NCBI RefSeq assembly: GCF_013386585.1
Contig: NZ_JACARO010000044.1
Span: forward strand, 1 to 49,062
Origin: Pseudomonas sp. P7548
GTDB taxonomy: Bacteria; Pseudomonadota; Gammaproteobacteria; Pseudomonadales; Pseudomonadaceae
Length of the DNA: 49,062 bases
Direction: 5' to 3'
Part shown: positions 15,443 through 25,339 of the stretch, in pieces
Numbering within the stretch: position 1 is the first letter of the stretch
Layout of the letters: each line of letters starts with the position of its first letter
Notes under the pieces: generated by a model
Databases searched by the model: none
The model's input: the letters and a program-made list of their open reading frames with translations, nothing else
What the model was told of the DNA's origin: nothing
Position numbers and translations under genes: made by a program

Positions 15443-16678
15443 TCAGCGCTGGGATTTGGCCAGGATCGCCTGCAACAGCACATCGGCGCCGGCTGTCGAC
15501 CATTCGGGAGAGATGGCCTCGGCCTCGTTATGGCTCAACCCGTCCACACAGGGCACAAAGATCATCGCGGTGGGCGCGACCTGGTTGAGATAGCAGGCGT
15601 CATGCCCGGCACCGGAGATCATCGGCCGATGGCTGTAGCCGAGCTTTTGCGCCGAGGCACGCACCACCTCTACACAGTCGCCATCGAAGGCAATCGGCGC
15701 GTACTGGAAGATCTGCTTCACGCTGTGCTGCAAGCCGATGCCCTCGGCGATGCGGGCCACGGCGTCGCGCAGTTGGACGTCCTGGCGCGCCAGTACCGCT
15801 TCGTCCGGGTGACGGAATTCCACGCTGAAAAACACCCGGCCCGGCACCACGTTGCGTGAGTTGGGGAAGATGTTCGCCATGCCCACCGTGGCGCGCCCTT
15901 CGGCGCCTTGTTCCAGCCCCAGGCCGTTCACTGCCTCGACGACACGGGCAAAGCCGAGCAAGGCATCCAGGCGATGGTCCATGGGCGTGGTGCCGGCGTG
16001 GGCGCTGCGCCCGCTCAGTTCCACCTCATACCAGCGCTGGCCCTGGGCGCCGGTGACGACACCGATGGTGATGCCTTGGGCTTCGAGGATCGGGCCCTGC
16101 TCGATATGCAGCTCGAACGCGGCATGTATCGCTTGGCCGCCCACCGGATGCGCGCCGGCATAGCCGATTTCTTTCAGCGCCTCGCCAATGGTCACCCCCG
16201 ATTTGTCCTCGCGGGACAACCCGTATTCCAAGTCAAAGACACCGGCGTAGACGCCCGACGAAATCATCGCCGGGGCGAAGCGTGAGCCTTCTTCGTTGGT
16301 CCAGTTGACCACTTCGATGGGTCGGTCGGTTTCAATGCCCAGGTCGTTCAAGGTGCGCAGCACTTCCAGCCCGGCGAGCACGCCGTAGATGCCGTCGTAC
16401 TTGCCGCCGAAGGGTTGGGAGTCGCCATGGGAACCGGTCAGCACCGGGGCCAGGTGGTCGTGGCGACCGGCGCGGCGCGCGAAGATATTGCCCATCGCGT
16501 CCACGCGAATGCTGCACCCGGCCGCCATGCACCATTGCACAAACAGGTCGCGGCCACGGCGGTCTTCATCGGTGAGGGCCAGGCGCGAGACGCCGCCCTT
16601 TTCGGTGGCGCCGATCGTTGCCATGTCCATCAGCGAGTCCCACAGGCGCTCGCCGTTTACCCGCGCGTGATCAGTCAT
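15443..16678 (-). CDS. AtcC-like S-carbamoyl-cysteine/N-carbamoyl-amino-acid amidohydrolase
   Basis: A 411-residue zinc-dependent M20-family hydrolase of the carbamoylase/allantoate amidohydrolase group. Metal-binding segments are visible: GSHGDSQPFGGKYDG near residue 80, NWTNEEGSRF near 120, FELHIEQGPILE near 190 and a C-terminal SGAGHDACYL. The start ATG at 16678 overlaps the ATC hydrolase stop by 8 bases (ATGACTGA), which argues for coupled action. In the Pseudomonas route from L-2-aminothiazoline-4-carboxylate to cysteine, AtcB opens the ring to S-carbamoyl-cysteine and AtcC removes the carbamoyl group. The pairing here with an AtcB-type gene supports that role. Generic N-carbamoyl-amino-acid hydrolase is the alternative. 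Confidence 0.8.
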   Translation of the reverse strand: MTDHARVNGERLWDSLMDMATIGATEKGGVSRLALTDEDRRGRDLFVQWCMAAGCSIRVDAMGNIFARRAGRHDHLAPVLTGSHGDSQPFGGKYDGIYGVLAGLEVLRTLNDLGIETDRPIEVVNWTNEEGSRFAPAMISSGVYAGVFDLEYGLSREDKSGVTIGEALKEIGYAGAHPVGGQAIHAAFELHIEQGPILEAQGITIGVVTGAQGQRWYEVELSGRSAHAGTTPMDHRLDALLGFARVVEAVNGLGLEQGAEGRATVGMANIFPNSRNVVPGRVFFSVEFRHPDEAVLARQDVQLRDAVARIAEGIGLQHSVKQIFQYAPIAFDGDCVEVVRASAQKLGYSHRPMISGAGHDACYLNQVAPTAMIFVPCVDGLSHNEAEAISPEWSTAGADVLLQAILAKSQR

Positions 16679-17153
16679 GAGGCTTGGCCCGGTAGCGGAA
16701 GTCACAGTGGTGGGCGCCGCCCATGATGGTCTGGGTGCGGGTCAGTTCGATGTCGGGGTTGTAGCCGACGATAAACAGCTCGTCGCGGTTGCACGACAGC
16801 AGGTGACCGATCTCGCCCAGGCCCATCTCGTGGTACATCTCGGCGTAGCGACACCGCTTGACGTCATAGTCGTAGTGCTCGGCATCGCTGGCGATGATCT
16901 CGACCTTGAGGGCGTCGTCCTTCTCCCACAGCACTTGCAGCTCGACAAAGCTCTTGAGGTCGGCGCCCTGTTCTTCCAGCGCGGCAAAATGCTTGCCGGC
17001 CTGGATCGCCGCGTTGCCCACGGCTTCGCCAATCACGGCCGCGGCAAACGCCTGGCCCTGCTCGCGCTTGAGAATCTCGTAGATCGGCTTGATGATTTCG
17101 GCCTCGATCCGCCGACGGGCAAGAATGCCCAGTTCACCTTCCAGCTTGCTCAT
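16671..17153 (-). CDS. L-2-amino-thiazoline-4-carboxylate (ATC) hydrolase, AtcB-like
   Basis: A 160-residue protein assigned to the ATC hydrolase family by its overall sequence and the C-terminal HHCDFRYR motif. The conserved Cys-Asp-Phe-Arg-Tyr end and an internal Tyr/Asp-rich stretch (SDAEHYDYDVKRCRYAEMY) are visible. The known reaction opens the thiazoline ring of L-ATC to S-carbamoyl-L-cysteine in cysteine formation. The start at 17153 (MSKLEGELG) follows a strong GGAGGAGAG site; an extension to 17174 lacks one. It precedes and overlaps the AtcC-like gene and follows the LIV-type transporter genes. Family assignment is from memory of the family, not a search. Confidence 0.78.
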   Translation of the reverse strand: MSKLEGELGILARRRIEAEIIKPIYEILKREQGQAFAAAVIGEAVGNAAIQAGKHFAALEEQGADLKSFVELQVLWEKDDALKVEIIASDAEHYDYDVKRCRYAEMYHEMGLGEIGHLLSCNRDELFIVGYNPDIELTRTQTIMGGAHHCDFRYRAKPHD

Positions 17154-17174
17154 TTCATCTCTCCTCCAAACCAA

Positions 17175-17264
17175 TGTGGGAGCTGGCTTGCCTGCGATAG
17201 CCGTGTGCCAGCCTATACATCCTTGGCTGATATACCGCCATCGCCGGCAAGCCGGCGCCTACAG
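17175..17264. repeat. REPIN inside the transporter/ATC gene block
   Basis: TGTGGGAGCTGGCTTGCCTG, inner CGATAGC, inverted right part GCCGGCAAGCCGGCGCCTACA. It lies between the binding-protein gene and the ATC hydrolase gene, both on the minus strand, so it may tune expression within one operon. Confidence 0.75.
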
Positions 17265-17273
17265 CCGGGTTGT

Positions 17274-18413
17274 TTATTGACCGCCGGCCACGCTCACCGG
17301 CTGCCATTGGTTGGCCTTGACCTGGTAAACGGTGAACGACGGTTTCTTCAAATTGCCTTCGGCATCAAACGCAATGGTGCCGGTTACGCCGGGGTAGCTG
17401 ATGGCGCGCAAGACCGGCAGGTACTTCTGCGGGTCCACCGAGTCGGCCTTTTCAATCGCCGCCACCAGCACGCCGACACCGTCGTAGGCGAACGGTGCAT
17501 GCAGCTCGATGTTGGCTTTGTAGCGTTCCTTGTAAGCCTGCTCGAACGCCTTGCCGCCCGGCATCTGCGCAACCGCCAGGCCCGGCTCCAGGGCAATCAC
17601 GCCCTCGCCTTCGTTCTGCGCCAGTTGCAGGAAGGTCTGGCTGACAAACCCGCCCGCGCCCATCAGCGGTGCCTTGATGCCCAGTTGCTTGATGCGACGG
17701 GCCAGCGGTGCGGCCTGGGAATCCACGCCGCCGAAGAAGATCAGGTCCGGGTTCTGGCTGCGGATATTGGTGAGCACGGCACTGAAGTCGATGGTCTTGT
17801 CGTCCACGTATTCGCGGCTCACCACGGTTGCACCACCCGCCTCGATGGCCTTGACGAACTGGTCGGCCAGGCCCTGGCCGAACGCAGTGCGGTCATCGAT
17901 CACGGCGATACGCTTGGCTTTCAGGGTATTCAACGCATAGTCGCCGGCCACGCGGCCGCCATCGTCGTCATGGCCCATGATGCGAAAGCTGGTGTCGAAG
18001 CCCTGCTGGGTATAGGCGTGGCCGGTGGCAACCGGGGCGACCTGGGCAATACCGGCGTCGTGGTACACCCGTGCGGCCGGGATGCTGGTGCCGGTGTTCC
18101 AGTGGCCGACTACGCCGACCACGCCCTCATCCACCAGGCGCTGGGCCACGGTCACGGCGGTGCGCGGGTCAGACTGGTCGTCTTCGGAGACCAACTGGAA
18201 CGTCACGGCTTCACCGTTGATTTTTGGATGCTTGGCGTTGGCCTGGTCGATGGCCAATTGCGCGCCGTTTTCCAGGTCCTTGCCGATCCGTGCCGATGGG
18301 CCGGTGAGTGGGCCAGCCAAGCCGATCAGCACAGTCTGGTCGGCCTGGGCCACGGCGCTGGCGAGGCTGCTGAGGGCCAGGCCGATCAGTGCGGTTTTCT
18401 TCAATGTGTTCAT
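17274..18413 (-). CDS. LIV-type ABC transporter binding protein
   Basis: A 379-residue type I periplasmic binding protein of the LivK/LivJ family. The signal peptide is MNTLKKTALIGLALSSLASA with cleavage near AQA-D. TVLIGLAGPLTGPSARIGKD opens the mature domain, and GVVGHWNTGTSIPAA and SYPGVTGTIAFDAEGN are family hallmarks. It is downstream of livF and upstream of the ATC hydrolase gene. The start at 18413 has an AGGAACCCCAG site. LIV-type binding proteins take branched-chain amino acids but also amides, urea and other polar compounds; here a thiazoline carboxylate or carbamoyl amino acid is the inferred ligand. Confidence 0.88.
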   Translation of the reverse strand: MNTLKKTALIGLALSSLASAVAQADQTVLIGLAGPLTGPSARIGKDLENGAQLAIDQANAKHPKINGEAVTFQLVSEDDQSDPRTAVTVAQRLVDEGVVGVVGHWNTGTSIPAARVYHDAGIAQVAPVATGHAYTQQGFDTSFRIMGHDDDGGRVAGDYALNTLKAKRIAVIDDRTAFGQGLADQFVKAIEAGGATVVSREYVDDKTIDFSAVLTNIRSQNPDLIFFGGVDSQAAPLARRIKQLGIKAPLMGAGGFVSQTFLQLAQNEGEGVIALEPGLAVAQMPGGKAFEQAYKERYKANIELHAPFAYDGVGVLVAAIEKADSVDPQKYLPVLRAISYPGVTGTIAFDAEGNLKKPSFTVYQVKANQWQPVSVAGGQ

Positions 18414-18480
18414 CTGGGGTTCCTGCTGGTTTTTCAGGCGGGTCGGAACACGCCGGGCGTCCGGTAGCGTCATGGGTTAT

Positions 18481-19197
18481 CTATTCGCCGAGGTACGCGC
18501 TGCGCACCTCGGGGTGTTCAAGCAAATCCTGGGACGGCCCCGTGAGGCTGATACGCCCGGTGTCCATCACATAAGCACGGTCGGTGACGTGCAGCGCCAG
18601 CCGCGCGTTCTGCTCCACCAGCAACAGGGTCATGCCTTGGCGGCACACGTCGTCGATCACCTGGAAAATCTTCTCCACCATGATCGGCGCCAGGCCCATG
18701 GACGGCTCATCCAGGATCAGCAAGCGCGGGCGCGACAACAGCGCGCGAGCCAGCGCGAGCATCTGCTGTTCGCCGCCCGACAGCAGGCCGGCCGACTGGT
18801 GCAGGCGTTCCTGCAGGCGCGGGAAGTGGTCGAACAACTGGCGCATTTCGCGCTGCACCTGCGCGTGGTCACGGCGCAGGAAGGCACCGGCTTGCAGGTT
18901 TTCCAGCACACTCATGCGCGCAAAGATCCCGCGTCCTTCCGGAACCATGGCAATGCCTTGGCGCAGCAGTTGGTCGGGCGCTGCGCCGCGGATCGAACGC
19001 CCGGCAAAACGGATCTCGCCCTTGGCCGCCGGCAGCAACCCGGTCAGGGCCTTGAGGCTGGAGGTCTTGCCGGCGCCATTGGCACCGATCAGCGTGACGC
19101 GCTCGCCTTCGTGGACATGCAAGTCCAGGGATTTGACGGCTTCGATGGCGCCGTAGCGCACTTGCAAACCGTCCACACTCAACAGGGCTTCAGACAT
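18481..19197 (-). CDS. livF: LIV-type ABC transporter ATPase LivF
   Basis: A 238-residue ATP-binding subunit. Walker A is GANGAGKTS (in TLIGANGAGKTSSLKAL), the signature is LLSGGEQQMLALARAL, Walker B is RLLILDEPSMGLAP and the H-loop segment is LLLVEQNARLAL, which is the usual LivF pattern. It energises import through LivH/LivM. The ATG at 19197 overlaps the livG stop by 8 bases. Symbol is given by family; the substrate of this particular transporter is probably not leucine. Confidence 0.88.
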   Translation of the reverse strand: MSEALLSVDGLQVRYGAIEAVKSLDLHVHEGERVTLIGANGAGKTSSLKALTGLLPAAKGEIRFAGRSIRGAAPDQLLRQGIAMVPEGRGIFARMSVLENLQAGAFLRRDHAQVQREMRQLFDHFPRLQERLHQSAGLLSGGEQQMLALARALLSRPRLLILDEPSMGLAPIMVEKIFQVIDDVCRQGMTLLLVEQNARLALHVTDRAYVMDTGRISLTGPSQDLLEHPEVRSAYLGE

Positions 19198-19959
19198 GGG
19201 CACTGGCTCCCAGGTAGGCCTGGATCACGGCCGGGTGCTGGCGCACATCGGCGGGTGGGCCCACAGCGATGACTTGGCCGTAATCGAGCACGCTGATGCG
19301 GTCGCACACGCCCATCACCAGCTTCACGTCGTGCTCGATCAGCAGCAGCGTGTGGCCGTCGTCGCGGATCTTTTCCAGCAGGCCGCGTAGCTGCACTTTT
19401 TCGCTGGCGTTCATGCCGGCTGCCGGTTCATCCAGCGCCAGCAAGCGCGGTTCGGTGGCCAGGGCGCGGGCGATTTCCAGACGGCGCTGATGGCCGTAGC
19501 TGAGGCTGTCGGCGCGGTAATGGGCAAACCCGGCCAGGCCCACATACGCCAGCAAACGATGGGCATGGGCGCGGGTTTGCGCTTCTTCCTCACGCGCCCG
19601 GCGATGCTGACTCAGCGCCGCCCAGAGGCCATTGCGGGTGCGCACATGGCGCCCGACCATGACGTTTTCCAGGGCGCTCATGGCGTTGAACAGGCGGATA
19701 TTCTGGAAGGTTCGGGCAATGCCGGCTTCGGCCACCTGGTGCACACCGGTGGGCTTGTAGTCTCGGCCATCGAGCTGGAAACGCCCGGAGTCCGGGGTGT
19801 AGAGGCCGGTCATCACGTTGAAGAAGGTAGTCTTGCCCGCGCCATTGGGGCCGATCAACCCGTAGATCTCGCCGGGCTGGATACTCAGGCTCACGTCGGT
19901 CAGCGCCGCAACGCCGCCGAAGTGTTTGTTGACCTTGTCGATCTGCAACAACGGTGCGT

Positions 19960-19963
<4 letters not shown>
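19190..19963 (-). CDS. livG: LIV-type ABC transporter ATPase LivG
   Basis: A 257-residue ATP-binding subunit. Walker A is GPNGAGKTTFFNVMTGLY, the signature region reads DSLSYGHQRRLEIARALA (SYGHQ replaces SGGQ, usual in LivG), Walker B is LLALDEPAAGMN and LLIEHDVKLVMG follows. These are LivG hallmarks. The start at 19963 overlaps livM by ATGA. It works as a heterodimer with LivF on the cytoplasmic face. Confidence 0.88.
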
Positions 19964-21041
<1,078 letters not shown>

Positions 21042-21045
<4 letters not shown>

Positions 21046-21989
21046 GCGCGGGTCGCCAAACGTTCGCCCAACAACCCCGAAGGCCGGAACACCAGCACCG
21101 CAATCAACACGATAAAGGCGAACACATCCTGGTAATTGCTGCCGAACACGCCGTTGGTAGCCGAGCCCAAATAGCCAGTGCCCAGGGCTTCGATCAGCCC
21201 CAGCAACAGGCCGCCGAGCATGGCGCCTTTGAGGTTACCGATACCGCCCAGCACCGCTGCGGTGAAGGCCTTGATGCCAGGCAAAAAGCCCATGTAGAAA
21301 TGCGCGCTGCCGTAGTTGCTGGCCATCATGATCCCCGCCAACGCGGCAAGCGCGCCGCCAATGGCAAAGGTGATGACGATGATGCGGTTGGGGTTGATGC
21401 CCATCAGGCTGGCGACCTGAGGGTTTTCTGCCACGGCGCGCATGGCCAGGCCGAAGCGCGTGCGCTCCACCAACACCAGCAGCGCGACCATCACCGAGAC
21501 GGCGATGGCGATGGTGGTGAGGGCCGTCACGTTGGTGATCGCCGGGTGCGCGGAGGCGCCGGCCAGCACTTCAATTGGCGCCAGGGGCAGCAATTGCGGG
21601 AACATTTGCGGGTTGCGGGTCCACACCAGCATGGCGAGGGTTTGCAGTAGCAGCGACACACCGATGCCACTGATCAACGGCGCCAGGCGCGGGGCATGGC
21701 GCAGGCGGCGATAGGCAACACGCTCGATCACTACCGCCAGCACCGCGCAGAAGGCCATGGCGACGACGGTGGCGCAGAGCAACACCAGCACTGGCGGCAA
21801 GGCGGGCCAGGTCGCCTGCAACAGGCGGATCACCGACAAGCCCACCAGTGCACCGATCATCAACACGTCGCCATGGGCGAAGTTGATGATGCGCAAAATG
21901 CCGTAGACCATGGTGTAACCCAGGGCGACCAGCGCGTAGAGACTGCCCGTCATCAAACCGTTGAGCAGTTGTTGGATAAACCCATCCAT
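21042..21989 (-). CDS. livH: LIV-type ABC transporter permease LivH
   Basis: A 315-residue permease, first gene of the transporter block. Hydrophobic segments begin at once (QQLLNGLMTGSLYALVALGY), and GLAMRAVAENPQVASLMGIN is the LivH coupling motif. Start MDGFIQQ at 21989 follows the family; MVLMDG at 21998 is the alternative. It is divergent from a LysR gene at 22162 across a region with two inverted repeats, so expression is probably LysR-controlled. Confidence 0.87.
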
Positions 21990-22082
21990 CAGGACCATCG
22001 ACCTCAGTGCGTACAGGGGCGGCACACTAAGCATCTATTCTGTTTTTATCAAATATCAGAAAGTCATATCGTTATACCCAAC

Positions 22083-22114
22083 GCATAACACGCTATTTAT
22101 GCCGTAAATACGGC
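22083..22114. promoter_or_regulatory. Two adjoining inverted repeats in the livH/LysR divergent region
   Basis: GCATAA (22083-22088) is inverted as TTATGC (22097-22102), and directly adjoining is GCCGTAAATACGGC (22101-22114), a perfect 6-2-6 palindrome. They lie midway between the divergent starts at 21989 and 22162. They are good candidates for the binding site of the LysR protein; this is inference from position and symmetry. Confidence 0.45.
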
Positions 22115-22161
22115 GCTTATGGCTCTTTATTCAGCGATAAAGTTGGTATTTAATTCAACAC

Positions 22162-23058
22162 ATGAATAAATCAGAACAGTTAGACAACGACCCTCCTCTG
22201 CGCGCCGTGCGCACCTTCGAAGCCTTTGCGCGCCATGGCGGGGTGAATGCCGCCGCCCGCGAGCTGGACGTTTCCGCCTCGGCCATCAGCCATCAGTTGC
22301 ATCTGCTGGAGGATTTTTTGCAGCAGCCGCTGACCTTGCGTCAGGGCCGCAACCTGGTGCTCACCGACGAAGGTCGCGAGTACTACCGGGCGATTCGCTC
22401 AGCCTTTGCGGTACTGCGCAGCGCCACCGAACACGTGCGCGAAAAGAGCGCGACGCGCCAGGTCACGATCAGCCTGATCCCGCTGTTTGGCATCAACCTG
22501 TTTATCCCGCGCCTGGCGAATTTCCTGAAGGACCACCCGGCGCTGGACATCAACGTGACCTACGCCAACCACCGCAGCTACCCCAGCGATGCGGCTGACC
22601 TGTCGATCCGTTTTGGCACCGGGCATTGGCCGGGGTACCACAGCGAGCCGTTGATCTCTGGCGCGGTGACGCCCTATTGCAGCCGCGCGTTCCTGGCGCA
22701 GCACGGGCCCATCGACACGCCCCAGGCGTTGAGTGAACTGCCGTTGCTGCACGACGAAGAACGCGGCACCTGGGGCCAATGGTTCGAGGCCGCCGAAGTC
22801 GACACCACGGCGCTCAATGGCTTGCTGTTGGAAGACGGCCAACTGGCACTCACCGCCACCCTCACCGGCCTCGGTTGCGCGCTGTTGCGCGAGCCGCTGG
22901 TGGCGCCCCATGTGGCCAGTGGTGAGCTGGTTAAGCTGTTTGATCTGCAGGTCAATGATGGCCGCCAGTACTACCTGTGCCGGCGCGCCAACAGTGAGTT
23001 GTCGAGCGAGGGGAATGACTTGTATGACTGGATCAAGCGCAGTTTGATTGCGCAATAG
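22162..23058 (+). CDS. LysR-family (GcvA-like) transcriptional regulator
   Basis: A 298-residue regulator of the GcvA/AmpR branch: RAVRTFEAFARHGGVNAAA then ELDVSASAISHQLHLLEDFL forms the HTH (residues 13-65), and DLSIRFGTGHWPGYHSE is the GcvA-type effector domain motif. It is divergent from the LIV transporter/ATC block, which it probably controls. The effector may be a thiazoline, cysteine or a sulfur signal, unproven. Confidence 0.88.
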   Translation: MNKSEQLDNDPPLRAVRTFEAFARHGGVNAAARELDVSASAISHQLHLLEDFLQQPLTLRQGRNLVLTDEGREYYRAIRSAFAVLRSATEHVREKSATRQVTISLIPLFGINLFIPRLANFLKDHPALDINVTYANHRSYPSDAADLSIRFGTGHWPGYHSEPLISGAVTPYCSRAFLAQHGPIDTPQALSELPLLHDEERGTWGQWFEAAEVDTTALNGLLLEDGQLALTATLTGLGCALLREPLVAPHVASGELVKLFDLQVNDGRQYYLCRRANSELSSEGNDLYDWIKRSLIAQ

Positions 23059-23072
23059 ACCGCAGTTCAAAA

Positions 23073-23166
23073 GGTGGGAGCTGACTTGCCTGCGATTGCG
23101 GTGTATCTGCAATCAATTCTTTAGCAGGCCTACCGCTATCGCAGGCAAGCCAGCTCCCACATTTTT
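23073..23166. repeat. REPIN between convergent genes
   Basis: GGTGGGAGCTGACTTGCCTG, inner CGATTGCGG, inverted CTATCGCAGGCAAGCCAGC and TCCCACA then a T-run. It lies between the convergent LysR gene and binding-protein gene. Confidence 0.78.
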
Positions 23167-23198
23167 AACCGCGTTGGGTATCAAGACCTTGTTGCGGA

Positions 23199-24212
23199 TC
23201 AGCTGCCGTTGCCGCCGTGCGCCTCTTCGAAGAAGTAGTCCTTCCAGCTGGCGGCCTTGTTTTTCAACACGCCCAGCTCCTGCAATTTCTCGGCATAGAT
23301 GTAGGTGCGCTGCGGCACGATGGTGAAGTCGATTTCCGGGTCCTGGACGATCTTTTCCACCAGGTCCAACGGCAGCTTCGACTGCTCTACGCGGATGTAC
23401 GCCTTGGCGGCCGCAGGTTTGTCGGCCTTGATGATTTTTTCAGCCTCGGCCAGCGCGTCATAGAACGCCTTGTAGGTCTTGGGGTTTTCGTCGTGGAATT
23501 TCTGCGTGGTGTACAGCACGTTGAACGTCGCCTGCCCACCCAGGATGTCGTAGGAACTGAGCACCTTGTGCACGTTGGGGTTGAGCAGTTCCTGGTACTG
23601 GAACGGCGGGCTGGAGAAGTGCGCATTGATCTCCGAACCACCGGCAATCAGCGCCGCCGTGGCATCGGGGTGAGCCAGGCTGATGGAGATGTCGTCGAAT
23701 TTCTTGTATTGGTCATTGCCGAACTGCTTGGCGGTCTCGATCTGCAAGGTGCGCGACTGGAAGCCCACGCCAGCGGCGGGCACGGCAATGCGGTCTTTCT
23801 CGCTGAAGTCCTTGAGGGTTTTCACGTTCGGGTTGTTGGTGAGCAGGTAGTTGGGCATCGAGCCCAGCGAGGCGATAGCCTTGACGTTCTGCTTGCCCTT
23901 GGTGCGATCCCACAGCGTGAGCATCGGCGGCACGCCGGCCGAAACCACGTCCAGGGCGCCGGCCAGCAGCGATTCGTTCATCGCGGTGGCGCCGGAAATG
24001 CTGTTCCAGTCCACCTTGATGTCCAAGCCCTGCTCCTTGCCGTGCTTTTCAATCAGGTTCTGGTCGCGCACCACGTCGAGGATCAGGTAGCCGATGCCGA
24101 ATTGCTGGGCGATGCTGATCTTGCCTTCGGCCTGGGCACCGGGGCTGAGCAAGGCCGTTGCGGCGGCCAACGAGGCCGCCAGGAGAGTCAGGGAGGAACG
24201 CTTGAAGGTCAT
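23199..24212 (-). CDS. Sulfonate/taurine-type ABC binding protein (orphan)
   Basis: A 337-residue periplasmic binding protein of the SsuA/TauA/NMT1 family. The signal peptide MTFKRSSLTLLAASLAAATA ends near GAQA-E. Motifs include AQQFGIGYLILDVVRDQNL and ALDVVSAGVPPMLTLWDRTKG (in part: VSAGVPPMLTLW). The start at 24212 is chosen because the signal peptide begins there. As with the protein at 5928, no permease or ATPase gene is adjacent. The ligand is unknown; sulfonate, nitrate-like or pyrimidine-type compounds are all possible for the family. Confidence 0.83.
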   Translation of the reverse strand: MTFKRSSLTLLAASLAAATALLSPGAQAEGKISIAQQFGIGYLILDVVRDQNLIEKHGKEQGLDIKVDWNSISGATAMNESLLAGALDVVSAGVPPMLTLWDRTKGKQNVKAIASLGSMPNYLLTNNPNVKTLKDFSEKDRIAVPAAGVGFQSRTLQIETAKQFGNDQYKKFDDISISLAHPDATAALIAGGSEINAHFSSPPFQYQELLNPNVHKVLSSYDILGGQATFNVLYTTQKFHDENPKTYKAFYDALAEAEKIIKADKPAAAKAYIRVEQSKLPLDLVEKIVQDPEIDFTIVPQRTYIYAEKLQELGVLKNKAASWKDYFFEEAHGGNGS

Positions 24213-24378
24213 GGGGGAGTCTGCCGCGCTTTTGAGAAGGTGAGCGAGGGTAGCCACGATTTTTAAGACAGGAAAAGAATATCGGGATCTATTGTTATGC
24301 AAAATGGCCCACAAACCTGCCCATGGCTGCTATTGTGCCGCGCTTTGAAAAACCGTCGAACCTGCGAGGAAATGGACG

Positions 24379-24807
24379 TTGAACACTGACGAAAAAATGA
24401 CCGGGGACCTGTTCGAAGTCGATAAGCGCCTGTCACTCAAGCCCGTGGTGGACTTCAACGCCTACCTGCGCAGCGCCTTCGGCGACGGCCCATGCACCTG
24501 CGTGCGCTGCACCGCCAGCGGAGGCGATGAAACCGGCTACGCGTTCCAGCACACCTTTACTTTCGACGGCAAACCCACCCACCGTCGCTTCGCCTCCACG
24601 GCGGGCAGTGATGTGTTGATGGCACTGAAGAAGGCGTGGTTGTCCTACACCAAGGCCGAGTTGCCGTTGAGCGGCGTGCTGGTGCTGGACACGGTGAAGG
24701 AATTTGTCGAGCCACAACTGCACAAGCGCCTGGCGCCGCTGTTTCTGGCCAGTGGGTTGGTCAAGGACGTGGATGGCGCGCTGCAGATCCAACCCCAAGC
24801 CGCCTGA
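24379..24807 (+). CDS. Conserved-looking hypothetical protein (TTG start)
   Basis: A 142-residue protein that I do not recognise. The start appears to be TTG at 24379, seven bases after GAGGAA; the first ATG in frame (24397) has no good site. Residues 36-42 hold a CTCVRCT cysteine group that might bind a metal. The remainder is mixed alpha/beta with no signal peptide or membrane segment. It is divergent from the binding-protein gene, 166 bases away. Codon use matches its neighbours, so it is probably real. Confidence 0.6.
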   Translation: MNTDEKMTGDLFEVDKRLSLKPVVDFNAYLRSAFGDGPCTCVRCTASGGDETGYAFQHTFTFDGKPTHRRFASTAGSDVLMALKKAWLSYTKAELPLSGVLVLDTVKEFVEPQLHKRLAPLFLASGLVKDVDGALQIQPQAA

Positions 24808-24812
24808 TAACC

Positions 24813-24840
24813 TGTAGGCGCCGGCTTGCCGGCTCCTGCA
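24813..24840. repeat. Single REP hairpin
   Basis: TGTAGGCGCCGGCTTGCCGG then CTCCTGCA, between convergent genes ending at 24807 and 24856. Confidence 0.65.
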
Positions 24841-24855
24841 GTACGTTTGGTGTTC

Positions 24856-25320
24856 TTAAACTCCCGCCAACACCGCCGGGTCCCCTGAGCGCCAGACGCT
24901 ATCCACGGTCACGCGCTGGATCAGCCATACGCCCTCTTCCCGCACCAACGCCACGTCATACCGGTTCTTCATCAGGTAATGCCGTGAAGGATCGTTTTTG
25001 GGCACGTGCTGCGCTTCCACCAATGCATCCAGCCGCGCACTGTTGCCCTCAAGGGTTACCCGCGCGTTACTCACAGAATGAGTGGTGTCGAGTTGGCTGA
25101 GGGCGCCGGACAGTGCAGTGACGATGGTGTCGCGCCCTTCCAGCACCGGGTATTCAAAACCTGCCTTGGCAGCGGCCGGGCCAAAATCCGATACGGCGTT
25201 GACGGTGAACGCCGAAGCGAGCAAAGCCGGATCTTGCAGATCAATGCCTGCTGCGAAGCGATGCAGGGTGTCGATCACCGCGAACTTATCAGCAGCGGTG
25301 TGTAGGTCGAGGGTGGTCAT
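24856..25320 (-). CDS. NTF2-like (SnoaL-type) protein
   Basis: A 154-residue protein with the NTF2-like fold: DKFAVIDTLHRFAAGIDLQD at the N-terminus, then LASAFTVNAVSDFGP, HSVSNARVTLEGNSARL and a closing strand GVWLIQRVTVDSVWRSGD. Such proteins are small isomerases, dehydratases or binding proteins. Start MTTLDLHTAA at 25320 has a GGAATTACCCCC leader; the longer frame is not conserved in character. It is last in an operon with the reductase-like, VOC and SDR genes. Its own role is unknown. Confidence 0.78.
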   Translation of the reverse strand: MTTLDLHTAADKFAVIDTLHRFAAGIDLQDPALLASAFTVNAVSDFGPAAAKAGFEYPVLEGRDTIVTALSGALSQLDTTHSVSNARVTLEGNSARLDALVEAQHVPKNDPSRHYLMKNRYDVALVREEGVWLIQRVTVDSVWRSGDPAVLAGV

Positions 25321-25339
25321 GGGGGTAATTCCTGTGGGA

